Positions 23,995 through 33,461 of a stretch of 64,000 nucleotides of DNA are shown piece after piece (within the stretch, counting starts at the first letter, position 1; every line of letters starts with the position of its first letter). The stretch spans positions 4,340,001 through 4,404,000 of the forward strand of contig NZ_JACHBQ010000001.1 in NCBI RefSeq assembly GCF_014200405.1. Direction: 5' to 3'. Source of the DNA: Cryobacterium roopkundense (GTDB taxonomy: Bacteria > Actinomycetota > Actinomycetes > Actinomycetales > Microbacteriaceae). The translations under genes and the position numbers were made by a program. The notes beneath the pieces were generated by a model, which worked only from the letters and a program-made list of their open reading frames with translations, had not been told where the DNA came from and made no database searches.

Positions 23995-25845
23995 ATGGAC
24001 ATCGAGACCCTCGCGGTGAACGAGATCAGCACTTTGGTTGCGATGTGTCCGCACCTGATTCAGCAGATTACAACCAACGACAAGACGCCGTTCACGGATG
24101 GGCACATCGAAATCTTCAGTGGCCTTGAGCGCAGCAAGGACGAGTGGGTCGGACGCGTCTCGGTCCAGGTCAAAGGACGAACTACCCCAGCCAAGGGGAG
24201 GTTCAAGAAGTCCTACCCGATCTCACGGACTGACCTTCTGGCCTATCAGTCCGACTCGGGCGTCTTGTATTTCGTCGTATCTATTGACCGCGATACAGGA
24301 CAACGGCATCCCTACTACGCCCTCCTCTCACCGTTTCGTATCGAGAAGATACTTTCCGACGCCGCGCCAACAACGAATCAAATTTCGGTGCCACTCAAGG
24401 ACTTTCCTGCCAACCAGGATGAGATTGAAAGGCTCCTACACTTCGCGCACAAGACCAAAGAGCAGCGACCGTCCGCGGGCAATGTTTCCTCGCTGTTTCC
24501 CCAGATGAAGAGTCTGACGGTCTACTCAGCCCAGACCTTGAATCTTGATTCCCCAATATCGCTGGTGCCTGGTGAGACCGAAATTACAGTGGTACTCACG
24601 ACGGCTGAGGGGTTGTCATTGCACCTCGATGGTGAGTTACGGCTCTTCCCCCCGGCCTACGCTCCACGTATCGTCAACCTGAGAATCGAGTGCGGCGAGG
24701 TTATATTTGACCAAGTAACTGTGCAATCGATTGACGATGAGACCGTCGAAATGAAGCTGGCCGATGGCCTGTCATTGCGCTTCCGCAAGGCTTCAGGTGC
24801 ACAGTCCATGCAAGCAAACTTCACATTGATGGACCTTCTCCCTGAGAGGATAAAGACACTTAGCTTTTTCGTGGCATTGCTCGATCGTCATCCCCTCGTC
24901 ATTGACGGGGGATCGATCACGTCCGAGCAGGTCTTTGGTGATGATCCTGAGCTGCATCGTCATCTGGGCTACCTTCGCAAGTTGGCCGATCTCTTTCGTG
25001 TGCTCGGCGTGGATACCCAGCTGGTGAACCTCAGCGATATCGACCAGAAGCAGCATCGGGAGCTTCAGCTCCTTCACAGTTCTTTGGCAAATCACAAACC
25101 GTTCTTCGCTGACAATGCAGAGCCTGGGTGGGTTTTGCAGCAGGTAGGCCGTTGGCAGTTGATGCTCCTCGTTGTTCGCGGGTCAGAGCCGGGATCGTGG
25201 CGCTACGTCGATCCGTTTGCCCCGGGATCCCGCCATGAATTCCGAGCGGGACAAAAGCGCACCGATAATTCGTCCGAGTTCGTCCCCTCAACCATCTACG
25301 AGATCGTCGAGAACGAGGACCTGAAGTCGACCCTGAATCTGTGGCTCGATCAGATCACAGAAGCGTACGACGTCATTGCCGACCTCCCCGACACCGCCAC
25401 CATGGCAACTCTCCAGGTGCTGTCACTCATTTCTGCCGCGGATGCGAGTGACAGCCGACGTGGAGCATTCCTCGACGCTGCTAGTGCACTTACCGAATGG
25501 CTCATCGCTGGCGCGGGGGAGGAGCCGCACTACCTCGTGAACCGATGGCAGATTCTTAAGAGAAGAGGAGACCTCAACAGCGCGCACCGAGGCGAGATCC
25601 GAGGCCTGAAGCGCTCGATGTCGAGGAGCGACCTTGAACTTGCTGGCCAGATCGAAGTCGCCTGTGCCTTCCTGCTCGACGACCGCGAAGAGGCCAATTA
25701 CTGCCTTGAGCTGCTCGAACCTGAGGAACGCGACCAGCTGAAGACATGGCCGATCTGGGCGCTGCGCGAACCCGCCGCTGAGACCGCGTTCAGCACAACG
25801 CAGGTCACCGTCGGCACGGTCGCCAGTCCGGCCGCTGGAGAGTGA
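23995..25845 (+). CDS. DUF4365-like nuclease-fold protein, putative defence factor
   Basis: This is a 616-residue protein. The first 130 residues resemble DUF4365: NEISTLV, D35-G-x-I-E in TDGHIEIF, VSVQVKGR (Q58-V-K60), then YPISRTDLLAY and YYALL. This is a PD-(D/E)XK-like fold. The remaining 480 residues are beta-rich in the middle (residues 180-270) and helical at the C-terminus, and I do not recognise them. The gene stands alone with no partner. Proteins of this design occur in phage-defence islands, and a role as a stand-alone abortive-infection nuclease is my inference. Confidence 0.6.
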   Translation: MDIETLAVNEISTLVAMCPHLIQQITTNDKTPFTDGHIEIFSGLERSKDEWVGRVSVQVKGRTTPAKGRFKKSYPISRTDLLAYQSDSGVLYFVVSIDRDTGQRHPYYALLSPFRIEKILSDAAPTTNQISVPLKDFPANQDEIERLLHFAHKTKEQRPSAGNVSSLFPQMKSLTVYSAQTLNLDSPISLVPGETEITVVLTTAEGLSLHLDGELRLFPPAYAPRIVNLRIECGEVIFDQVTVQSIDDETVEMKLADGLSLRFRKASGAQSMQANFTLMDLLPERIKTLSFFVALLDRHPLVIDGGSITSEQVFGDDPELHRHLGYLRKLADLFRVLGVDTQLVNLSDIDQKQHRELQLLHSSLANHKPFFADNAEPGWVLQQVGRWQLMLLVVRGSEPGSWRYVDPFAPGSRHEFRAGQKRTDNSSEFVPSTIYEIVENEDLKSTLNLWLDQITEAYDVIADLPDTATMATLQVLSLISAADASDSRRGAFLDAASALTEWLIAGAGEEPHYLVNRWQILKRRGDLNSAHRGEIRGLKRSMSRSDLELAGQIEVACAFLLDDREEANYCLELLEPEERDQLKTWPIWALREPAAETAFSTTQVTVGTVASPAAGE

Positions 25846-26717
25846 GGACGATGAGTCCGTGGTCCGGGCTGGCATCTCCGCAAGGAAGGCGCTCAATTCG
25901 GTGTTCGGCGCACTCCCCTCGGTGGAGACCGCGGGAAAGACAAAGTCAATGTTCTTGCCGATTTAGCAAACTGCGCCACAGTCTCCGGACGCGTCGCGGT
26001 GAAGGTCGAAGCGTCCCAGAGCACATGATCGCGGCTTAGGAGAAGACTCAGCTCGTGCAGTCTGCAGGAGCAGGCGGGTATTCCGTGGTCGAGTGAGTGG
26101 GGGCGAGGGTGGAGCTTGGTGGCGTGAGGCGGTTACGTTTCAGCGCGCCCTGTAGTAATGACTGAATTCCCTGTTCAGGTGCTATTTTTCAGCGTTATCT
26201 TTCGGTTACAAATTTTATCGCCCTCAGCCGCGCCAGGGGATGGCTCATCGAAAGGGGCCTCTCTCCACTCTCTCTATAACTCTTGTAACTTAGTAATTCT
26301 GTAATCTTGGTGCTTTTAGCCGCGGAATCATGCAGGTCTTGCGGTTACAACCGTGATGCTGAATCTGTAATCTCATATGTGGTTTGTAGTCCAGCTCATC
26401 ATCGCCCTGAGCTTTGCCCAAAGAGGCATGCCCGCTCTGCGGCAGCGGGCCGCAGGGTCCGCCTTGGCGGTTGGGTGCGGGGCGGTCGGCGCCCGCCGAC
26501 GTCCATCGTGCTCGGTGGTGCCGCCACAGCCGCGCCCAGCGGTCAGCGACTGACTGGCCGGGCATCGGCGGGGGTTCGACGATTGTGGCCTAAGCCGCCG
26601 CGAAGGTGACCGTCGACGTGGACGCGGCACAGTCGGCGATTACGGCGAACAGAAAGTGAATCCGTGTCGCGAGGGACAACCACCAAGTCATTATCCTGAC
26701 GAAGGCCCCGCCCTACG
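25846..26717. other. Gene-free AT-rich region with iteron-like words
   Basis: No intact gene is seen in these 870 bases. Between about 26130 and 26400 the DNA is much more AT-rich than its surroundings and repeats short words: CGGTTACAA (about 26212 and 26341) and (A/T)TCTGTAATCT (about 26298 and 26365). This could be a replication origin for the element or a decayed intergenic region. The left part (25860-26040) may be a gene remnant, since an open stretch ends in a stop. Confidence 0.4.
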
Positions 26718-26793
26718 TGTCAGGGTTGGGTGAGGCCAGTACCTCAGAGCAAGTCCGCCGTTTGACGTAGGGCGAGAATCAGGAATCATCACC

Positions 26794-27228
26794 ATGTCCA
26801 GTCCGTCTTTGAGCGCAGTGCGCGACGATAGTCATATGAGTAGTCCCGGACCCCGAGCTGGTGGCCCGACCTCGAGAAGGTCATTCACCCCAGCGCAGAA
26901 GCTTGCCTACCTCGCCGCGTATGACACGGCCATCAAGAACAACGAGGGCGGCACTTATCTGCGCACCGAAGGGCTCTACTCCTCGCAGATCACGGAGTGG
27001 CGAAAGCTTCGTGACGCGGGTGTTCTCGCGGGGAAGAAGCCCGGCGAGAAGATTGGCCGGTTAACTCCGGAGCAGGCTGAAATCGCCCGGCTGCGCCGCC
27101 AGTTGAGCAAGACCGAGCAGCGGTTGGAAACGACGGGGGTGGCGTTGGAGATCATGTCAAAAATGCACGAGCTACTCGAAAGTCTTTCGAAGAGCTCGCG
27201 GGACGAAACACCGCACACGAAGCCGTAA
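26794..27228 (+). CDS. IS3-family transposase OrfA
   Basis: The product is 144 residues. The helix-turn-helix region (FTPAQKLAYLAAYDTA...GLYSSQITEWRKLRD) recognises the IS ends, followed by a leucine-zipper-like coiled coil to the C-terminus. It ends TAATG, overlapping orfB by one base. The visible part of the copy at position 1 is identical. An in-frame ATG at 26836 is an alternative start. Confidence 0.9.
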   Translation: MSSPSLSAVRDDSHMSSPGPRAGGPTSRRSFTPAQKLAYLAAYDTAIKNNEGGTYLRTEGLYSSQITEWRKLRDAGVLAGKKPGEKIGRLTPEQAEIARLRRQLSKTEQRLETTGVALEIMSKMHELLESLSKSSRDETPHTKP

Positions 27229-28235
27229 TGACCGCGTACCGCGAACTGGCCAGTCGAGGGATCTCGACTCGCGTCGCGGCCGACCTGGTCGGGATCCCTC
27301 GAGCGACAGCCACAAGGAAACGACGCATTCCCGTGGCCCGGCCGGCGCTGATTCCGGCGAACAAGATCGGCGACACCGGCCGCCGCGAGATCCTTGACGT
27401 CGTCAATTCACAGCCGTTCGTTGACCTGCCACCGATCCAGATCTACGCCCAACTGCTCGACGCAGACACGTACTTGTGCTCCATATCAACGATGTATCGG
27501 GTGTTGAACGAGAATCAGCAGGTCAAGGACCGCCGCCGCCAGGCGCGCCATCCTGCCCGGGCGATCCCGGAACTGACGGCGACGGGACCCGGCCAGGTAC
27601 TCAGCTGGGATATTACGAAACTCGCCGGCCCGATCAAGGGCAAGTACTTCGATGCTTACGTGATGATCGATATTTACTCCCGCTACATCGTCGGCGCCTA
27701 TGTTCACGCGTCGGAATCCGGCGAGCTGGCGGTGGAGATGATGAAGGAGATCTTCGGCATTCACGGCGTCCCTCAGGTCGTTCACGCCGACCGCGGCACG
27801 TCGATGACGTCCAAGACCGTCGCGGCGCTGTTGTCTGACTTGGAGGTCACCAAATCGCACTCGAGGCCTCGGGTGAGTAACGATAATCCCTACAGCGAGG
27901 CCTGGTTCAAGACCCTGAAGTTCGCTCCGACGTTCCCCGAACGCTTCGGCTCCCTTGCCGACGCGAAGACGTTCATGGCCTCGTTCGTCGACGGCTACAA
28001 CCACGAGCATCGCCACTCCGGGATCGGCCTCAACACGCCAGCAGACGTCCACTACGGCCTCGCCGAGGCGAAGGCCATCGAACGGGCAGCGACGCTGGAC
28101 GCGGCACGCGCACGCTTCCCAGAGCGATTCAGCACCAACAAGGCGCCGCAGATCCTGTCCATTCCCAAGACGGCATGGATCAATAAACCAGCCCCCAAAC
28201 CGATCGAGAATGAAGGGCTCGAACTAGCCGCCTAA
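27228..28235 (+). CDS. IS3-family transposase OrfB (DDE integrase)
   Basis: This 335-residue protein is identical to that encoded at 312-1319. The catalytic residues are D in SWDITKL, D in HADRGTS and E in NPYSEAW. The gene is intact and uses the TAATG overlap with orfA. Together with the near-perfect nucleotide identity, this means both copies could act on each other's ends and move the 25 kb between them. Confidence 0.95.
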   Translation: MTAYRELASRGISTRVAADLVGIPRATATRKRRIPVARPALIPANKIGDTGRREILDVVNSQPFVDLPPIQIYAQLLDADTYLCSISTMYRVLNENQQVKDRRRQARHPARAIPELTATGPGQVLSWDITKLAGPIKGKYFDAYVMIDIYSRYIVGAYVHASESGELAVEMMKEIFGIHGVPQVVHADRGTSMTSKTVAALLSDLEVTKSHSRPRVSNDNPYSEAWFKTLKFAPTFPERFGSLADAKTFMASFVDGYNHEHRHSGIGLNTPADVHYGLAEAKAIERAATLDAARARFPERFSTNKAPQILSIPKTAWINKPAPKPIENEGLELAA

Positions 28236-28380
28236 ACTCCCACTGGCCTCATCCACCTTGACAAATTCCGCCGTCCCGAATTCTCTGGCGGGGCCTTCGG
28301 GGCTGGGCGTTGTCACCGGAGATGATGCCGACACCGTGTGATCCACGCGATATGGGTCCGAATTTCAACGGCGGATTGTG

Positions 28381-29250
28381 TCAGCTCACGTGCGCGCCCT
28401 GGCGCGCCTTGGCGTCTGCGTGCGCGTTCTCCAGGGCGACGCTAATCGCCAGTGATCGCTTGACCGATGCGGGGCGCTGTATCTGCACCTTTGTTGCCCC
28501 ACCCGTCGATGGGCACAAGCAGCCAGAGCCCGTGCGGCGGACCCGCGCATGCTCTGGAATGTGAGTCGGATCGCTCACGCCATCGTCGTCGATGGCGTGC
28601 CGTTCCCAAACGGCGATGTCGCACTCTTGTAGGGCCGACAGCTCGTGGACGCTGGTCGGCAGGAATGTCCGCCGTTCTATTCCCTTGTAGGTCGACGCCT
28701 TGTTGTTCCACGAATCCGAAGCGACACCATGCTCGTGCAGCATCGGTTCGTCACCTAGCATTCGCTGGGCACGATTAATCACCGTATCGCGGCCATCAGA
28801 GAACCAGAGCTGATCGTTACGCACTGCCTCCATCATGCGGTCGGTAAAGGTTTGCTTTCCCATCGGCTTGCTTCCTGGGTTTTCGCGCACGCGCCAGGCC
28901 TCAAAGAGACGGTGCAGGAAAGGGAACGGGAGGAGATCCCAGGCAAATTGCTCGCGGCTCTCTCCCCAGAACTCTCGGACCAAATCATTTCGTCGTTGCG
29001 CTTCGTCTTTCATGTCACGGCATGATTGTGGCTCTGAGAGTGCGTAATGCGTCATGTGCAAAGCGCGCCAGAGTACATACTCCAGCACCTTCAGGTCACT
29101 CAAGAAGGTCTCTTTGATCTCAGGGAACGCCGACCCCGTGAAACTCTTTGGGAAGGGCACGTACAGCTGGCGGCGCGAGAACGAACTTGACTTGTCCTTC
29201 GTGCTGGGAAGCGCATTGACGCACTGAATAACAAAACCGCGAAAGCGGAT
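28381..29250 (-). pseudogene. Phage/plasmid primase-helicase, C-terminal part (split by IS21)
   Basis: This is the 3' portion of a P4/D5-type replication protein, reading from the insertion junction: RFRGFVIQCVNALP, then DKSSSFSRRQLYVPFPKSFTG. These are conserved blocks of the helicase C-terminus (sensor 1 and arginine-finger region). It ends at the natural stop at 28381, 110 bp before IS3 copy 2. Joined to 31879-33025 with one target-site copy, it gives an uninterrupted 669-residue protein. On its own it lacks the ATPase P-loop and is probably not functional. Confidence 0.85.
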
Positions 29251-29395
29251 TGGCGAGTAGTCCGACTCGGTACGGTTAGTCCACGTTGTTGGTACTGCCG
29301 TTCCACGGAGTTGGTACGGCGGCCATCTTGATTTGATCCCTTTGACAGGACGGCAGCACGACCGGTGTTGCCGATTCCTAACGGAGGGGGCATTG

Positions 29396-30976
29396 ATGGC
29401 GAGCTACAAAGCCATAACAGCGTTGGTATTCGAGGGCCGCAGCTACGACGAGATCACGGGCCTAGTGGGATGTTCACGCCGCGAAATCTCGATGGTGAAG
29501 AAGACCATCACAGCGAAGAACTTGACCGCCGCGGCGACCGCGGCGATGAGTGACGAGCAGTGGGCAGAACTGTTCCCCGACAAACGCCGCAGCGTATCGG
29601 AAGCCTTCATCCAGCCTGACTTCGTGGGAACGCTGAAGTCGATGAAGAGCAATAAGCACTTCACGCTGCAGCAGGGATGGCGAATGTATGTGGGTTTGGA
29701 TTCGGCACGGCCGGGGCGTAAGTACGGGTATTCGCGGTACTGCGAGCTGTTCACCGAGTTCGTGAACACGCATGACGTCGTGGCGACTCTGCACCACGAT
29801 CCGGGCCGAGCACTACTCGTGGACTGGGCCGGCGACACACTCCCGGTTGCAGACATGGTCACCGGGGAGATCCGCAAGGGCTACCTCTTCGTCGCGGTCC
29901 TACCGTTTTCCGGGCTGATCTTCTGCTCGGCCTATGCCGACATGAAGCAAGACTCCTGGAACAACGCCCACGTTCAGGCCTTCGAGTTCCTCGGCGGTTC
30001 AACCCAGCTCATCGTCCCCGATAACGCCGCCACCGCCACCCACCGAACGGTGAAAGACGATAGTGCTCGCGTCGTCCAGGCCCGATACCAAGAGCTCGCC
30101 GACCACTATTCCACCGCCGTCGTGCCAGCCCGCGTCCGCCGCCCCCGGGACAAAGCCGCCGCAGAATCAGCGGTAAACACCATCAACAAGCGAGTAATAG
30201 GCTACCTCGCCGAAGAAATATGGACAACCTTCACCGAGCTCAATTCTGCAATCAAGGAACGCATGGTCGAAGTGAACGAGCAGATGCGCCGCGCCGACGG
30301 CACCACCCGGTCCGAACGATTCCGCGCCGCCGAGGCCGAGCTGCTCCAGCCGTTACCGGCGCACCGATTCGATACGGTCTCGTGGAAGCAACTGAAGGTG
30401 GGGCGAAATTACCATGTCACTGCCGAGTACCAGCACTACTCGGTGCCTTACAAACTGGCCGGGCAGATGTTGCGAGTGCGTCTGACCGGCAGCAACGTCA
30501 CCATCTTTGATGGCGACACGCTCATCTGCGAACACCCGCGCAAATCCGGACGCAAGGGCCAATACTCCACCGTTGCCGAGCACGCCCCGGAACGCCACCA
30601 CGACCTCGAAGGGCTCTGGACACGGGAGTGGTTCGAGCATCGCGCCAAGAGCTTCGGGCCGGCGACCGTGACGGTGATCAAGATGATCTTGGACCGTTCC
30701 GTCATCGAAGCTCAGGCCTACCTCGACTGCCAAAACATCCTGATGACCCTCGGCAAGAGCAACAAGCAGCGACTCGAATCGGCGTGCCAGCAGATCGTCA
30801 ACCAGCGCGGTTACCCGACCTACACGACGCTGAAACGCATCATGGCGACCATCACCGGCGATAAGAAACAAAGCCACCCATTGGTGCCGGCGGCCACGAA
30901 TACGAAGAGCCCGCCCGGGCCTGCCGATACGCCCAGCGTCATGGTCCGCGGCGCCGACTACTACAAGGACCGCTGA
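29396..30976 (+). CDS. istA: IS21-family transposase IstA
   Basis: The 526-residue product starts at ATG 29396 behind ACGGAGGGG. The N-terminal HTH (SYDEITGLVGCSRREISMVKK) is followed by the DDE core: LLVDWAGD, VPDNAATA and the glutamate in DKAAAESAVN. A C-terminal beta-barrel and basic tail follow. The length is typical. It cuts and joins DNA at the IS ends and needs the ATPase IstB for target selection. Confidence 0.95.
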   Translation: MASYKAITALVFEGRSYDEITGLVGCSRREISMVKKTITAKNLTAAATAAMSDEQWAELFPDKRRSVSEAFIQPDFVGTLKSMKSNKHFTLQQGWRMYVGLDSARPGRKYGYSRYCELFTEFVNTHDVVATLHHDPGRALLVDWAGDTLPVADMVTGEIRKGYLFVAVLPFSGLIFCSAYADMKQDSWNNAHVQAFEFLGGSTQLIVPDNAATATHRTVKDDSARVVQARYQELADHYSTAVVPARVRRPRDKAAAESAVNTINKRVIGYLAEEIWTTFTELNSAIKERMVEVNEQMRRADGTTRSERFRAAEAELLQPLPAHRFDTVSWKQLKVGRNYHVTAEYQHYSVPYKLAGQMLRVRLTGSNVTIFDGDTLICEHPRKSGRKGQYSTVAEHAPERHHDLEGLWTREWFEHRAKSFGPATVTVIKMILDRSVIEAQAYLDCQNILMTLGKSNKQRLESACQQIVNQRGYPTYTTLKRIMATITGDKKQSHPLVPAATNTKSPPGPADTPSVMVRGADYYKDR

Positions 30977-31755
30977 TGATCGGCAGCGTATTCACCAGCG
31001 TCGACCACGACAAATTCAAGGCTCTGCGCATCACGCACCTCGCGGCGCGGTTCGAGGAACTGATCAAGGACGAAGCCAACGATGCTGCCGCGCCCGAGGA
31101 GCTGTTCCTCACGGCCGTCGATGAGGCGTTGGAGCTTCGCCGCTCAATCCGGATCGAGAAACTGATCCGTCAAGCCAAGTTCCCGATCCCGGAGGCATCG
31201 GTGGCTGAGCTGAACTACCCGCCGGGACGCAACATCACCCCGGTGCGGATGAAACGCTACGCCGCCCACGACTGGAAGGCCGACCCGAGAAACCTACTCA
31301 TCATCTCGCCCACCGGCGGCGGTAAAACCTATCTGGCCTGCGCGATCGGCATCGCTGCCTGCCACAGCGAGCACAGCGTTCACTACACCCGGATGGATGA
31401 TCTGGCCCGCCAGCTGGTCATCGCTCGAGGCGACGCGATCGGGCACCAGAACATGCTCAACAAGCTCAGCGACGTGGATTTGCTGATCATCGACGACTTT
31501 TTAACGGTGGGGATCGACCCCAATGCTTCCAGCGATCTCTTCTCGATCCTGGCCAACCGTGATCATCGGTTGCCGACGATCATCGTCAGCCAATCCGGGC
31601 CAGCCTACTGGGTCGAGGCCCTACCCGACCGGATAGCGGCCGACTCCACCGTCAACCGGCTCGCCAGTCAAGCTCGCACGCTCAACCTCGGCGAGGTCGA
31701 CATGCGACGCCTGCGCAGCGACGAAGCAAAGACCGCGAAGGACTACTGGGAGTAA
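30976..31755 (+). CDS. istB: IS21-family ATPase IstB
   Basis: The 259-residue AAA+ protein has Walker A SPTGGGKTYLA at about residues 111-121 and Walker B DLLIIDDF at about 171-178, plus the family C-terminus. The ATG overlaps the istA stop (TGATG). IstB remodels target DNA and recruits IstA. Both genes are intact, so the element may still be mobile. Confidence 0.95.
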   Translation: MIGSVFTSVDHDKFKALRITHLAARFEELIKDEANDAAAPEELFLTAVDEALELRRSIRIEKLIRQAKFPIPEASVAELNYPPGRNITPVRMKRYAAHDWKADPRNLLIISPTGGGKTYLACAIGIAACHSEHSVHYTRMDDLARQLVIARGDAIGHQNMLNKLSDVDLLIIDDFLTVGIDPNASSDLFSILANRDHRLPTIIVSQSGPAYWVEALPDRIAADSTVNRLASQARTLNLGEVDMRRLRSDEAKTAKDYWE

Positions 31756-31878
31756 CGCCCGAACGTCGTCCAGACGATCTGGCCGGGCTGGCCCCATCGC
31801 CAGCCTGGCCAGTTCCACCTCCCCGGAACAGCAGTACCAACAACGTGGACTACCCGTACCATTTACGACTATCCGCCA

Positions 31879-33025
31879 AGCGGATTGTGATCACCTTCCG
31901 CCCCTTGCGGTTGATCGGGATCCGATCGTGTGTAACCGCGGACTTGAAGTTCCCCAGAAAAGGCAGATGCTCTCCGACATTGTTTTCGTCGACGAGAACG
32001 GCGATCGCAGTGAGGAGCGGCTCAAGTTTGAAGTCATTGCCCGGCCCGCCCCACTGGTCGAGAGGGATCGAGCAATAGGCGCCAGAGCCTTCGCCGAACA
32101 GGTGCTGGATCATCTCCAAGAGGGTGCCTTTGCCCGATTCCCCGAGGGTGCTGAAGAAGAACGCTGCCTTGTTCCAGCGGACGCCGGGGCGAACACTGGC
32201 GCTAATAATCTCCCAAACAGTGTTCGCAACATCTTCCGCATCGGGCAGCGGTTCGAAGAGATCCACTAGCCAGTTGCTGAACTTCCACTTTGATCCGTCG
32301 CTGAGGAGGCGCATCGGTTCGTCAGGCTTAGTCAAAGGACAGTCGACAGCGAGCTTTGACGTGAAGACATCGATGTCGGGGTCGTACTCCCTCTGAGTCT
32401 TCGTCCTGAAATCGAAGACGCGGCTCCTGCACGGTATGGCGTCGCGATCAGAGGTCTTCTCGACGCGAGGTGCGATGTCATAGAGCTTGCCGATGATCTC
32501 CTTCATCTTTGGGTCAGGGATATCCTGGTCAAAGTTCAAAATCAGCGCCCTCAGGGCAGACTCGTCTGTGACGTAGAGGCCGCGCTTCGCTCCGGTCTGC
32601 TGGTAGTAGCTGAGCTCGTCGAGAGTCGTGTCGCCGAGGCCAGCGTGCGCGATCCGCCGGATCCGATGCCAGCGCGCGGCCAGCATTGCGACTTGCCACG
32701 CGGTCAACGCGGCGGGGGCGCCACCAGGCACGTATGTAGGCCTCTCCTTGCCATTTTCCCCGTGCCATTCTCGGATGCAGGCCCGTGTCGTGCGGGCCAA
32801 AAGTTCAGAGTTCGAGGTCAGCTTGGCGGGCAGTGCCGTGGGGTCGAGCCCGGCTAGTTCCTCAAGGTATGCCGCGGTGGCGTGGTTGATGCGCTGTGCA
32901 CGACTCCAATCCGGTGGAAGTTCCTTAGGGTCTTTTGGCTGTTGATTCTCGCCGCTACGTGAATCGAGCTCGTCGAGGTTGGACTGAGATTTTTTGTCCT
33001 TCTCGGTTCCAATTGATAGAGTCAT
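31879..33025 (-). pseudogene. Phage/plasmid primase-helicase, N-terminal part (split by IS21)
   Basis: This is the 5' portion of a P4-type replication protein. A charged N-terminus and a primase-associated region (D5_N-like, about residues 180-260) are followed by the helicase start with Walker A LGESGKGT and the Walker-B-like AIAVLVDENN. The frame continues into the IS and stops after RLADSRKWYG. Removing the IS and one repeat gives KVITIR-FRGFVIQC, the natural continuation; the combined length is 2010 bp, divisible by three. The protein would have replicated the excised element, so its loss should limit copy number and mobility. Confidence 0.85.
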
Positions 33026-33158
33026 CTTTAGGTTCTTTCGGCTGTTGGACGAGCTGTAACTCGTCGGCTGGATCTGAGTATCGTGTAGAACGCCTCGGCA
33101 ATAGCCGGGGCGTTTTGCGTTGCTCTTGTCTGGGGGAGCGGCGGTGGGGGCCGCAGGA

Positions 33159-33374
33159 TCACCCCACCTCGGGCTCGAGCTGCTCCTCTATCCAGGCATC
33201 GACGTCGGATTGACGCCACCGAACGGCGTGCCCTCCGAGCTTCACCGCCCGGGGCAGGGACTCGCCGATGGAGCGCTTGCGATAAATGGTAGACATCGAC
33301 ATGCCGGTCTGGTCCGCGAGGTCCTGCGCGGTCAGGAGGGCGAGTGGACGCGCTCCGGGGTGATGGACTGTCAT
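33159..33374 (-). CDS. xis: AlpA/Xis-type excisionase
   Basis: The 71-residue MerR-like winged-helix protein contains LTAQDLADQTGMSMSTIYRKRSIG, followed by LPRAVKLGGHAVRWRQSDVDAWI, the classic AlpA/Xis domain. It binds att sites to favour excision or activates integrase. It starts at 33374, divergent from the Xre regulator, with direct repeats between them, and lies 133 bp upstream of the primase gene on the same strand. Confidence 0.85.
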   Translation of the reverse strand: MTVHHPGARPLALLTAQDLADQTGMSMSTIYRKRSIGESLPRAVKLGGHAVRWRQSDVDAWIEEQLEPEVG

Positions 33375-33386
33375 TGTTCAGTTCCT

Positions 33387-33461
33387 TTCTACAAGTTCTA
33401 TAACGTGTAATCTGATGCTACTGACTTTCCCTTTCTTCTACAAGTTCTGTATCCTGTAAGC
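33387..33461. promoter_or_regulatory. Two direct repeats between xis and the regulator gene
   Basis: Copies at 33387-33412 and 33436-33461 share TTCTACAAGTTCT, then (A/G)TA and TGTAA(T/G)C, 49 bp apart. The second copy ends directly against the regulator ATG at 33462, so that gene is probably leaderless. The repeats are likely operators for the Xre protein acting on both divergent promoters. Confidence 0.65.

Larger units (their letters stand above)
26718..28270 (+). mobile_element. IS3-family element, copy 2 (complete)
   Basis: The left end TGTCAGGG...TGAGGCCAGT (26718-26740) mirrors the right end ACTGGCCTCATCC...TTGACA (about 28243-28263) with small mismatches. Between them are orfA and orfB with normal overlap. 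The right edge shared with copy 1 extends to 28270. I could not find a target duplication, which fits recombination between copies or an uncertain boundary. Confidence 0.85.
29251..31878 (+). mobile_element. IS21-family element inserted in the primase gene
   Basis: The 2628-bp element begins TGGCGAGTAGTC and ends with the inverted counterpart. The ends match at roughly 45 of 54 positions, including a solid TAGTCCACGTTGTTGGTACT block. A 7-bp direct repeat AGCGGAT flanks it (29244-29250 and 31879-31885). It carries istA and istB overlapping as TGATG. The clean duplication shows transposition, not recombination, and fairly recent insertion. Confidence 0.95.

Noticed and set aside
26710..26774. 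Inverted GCCCTACGT / ACGTAGGGC pair at the left of IS3 copy 2
   Set aside because: It is short and inside the IS leader; it probably relates to the promoter of orfA, with nothing further to support it.
26640..28290. Target-site duplication around IS3 copy 2
   Set aside because: No convincing 3-4 bp direct repeat could be placed at the ends I could define, so no claim is made.
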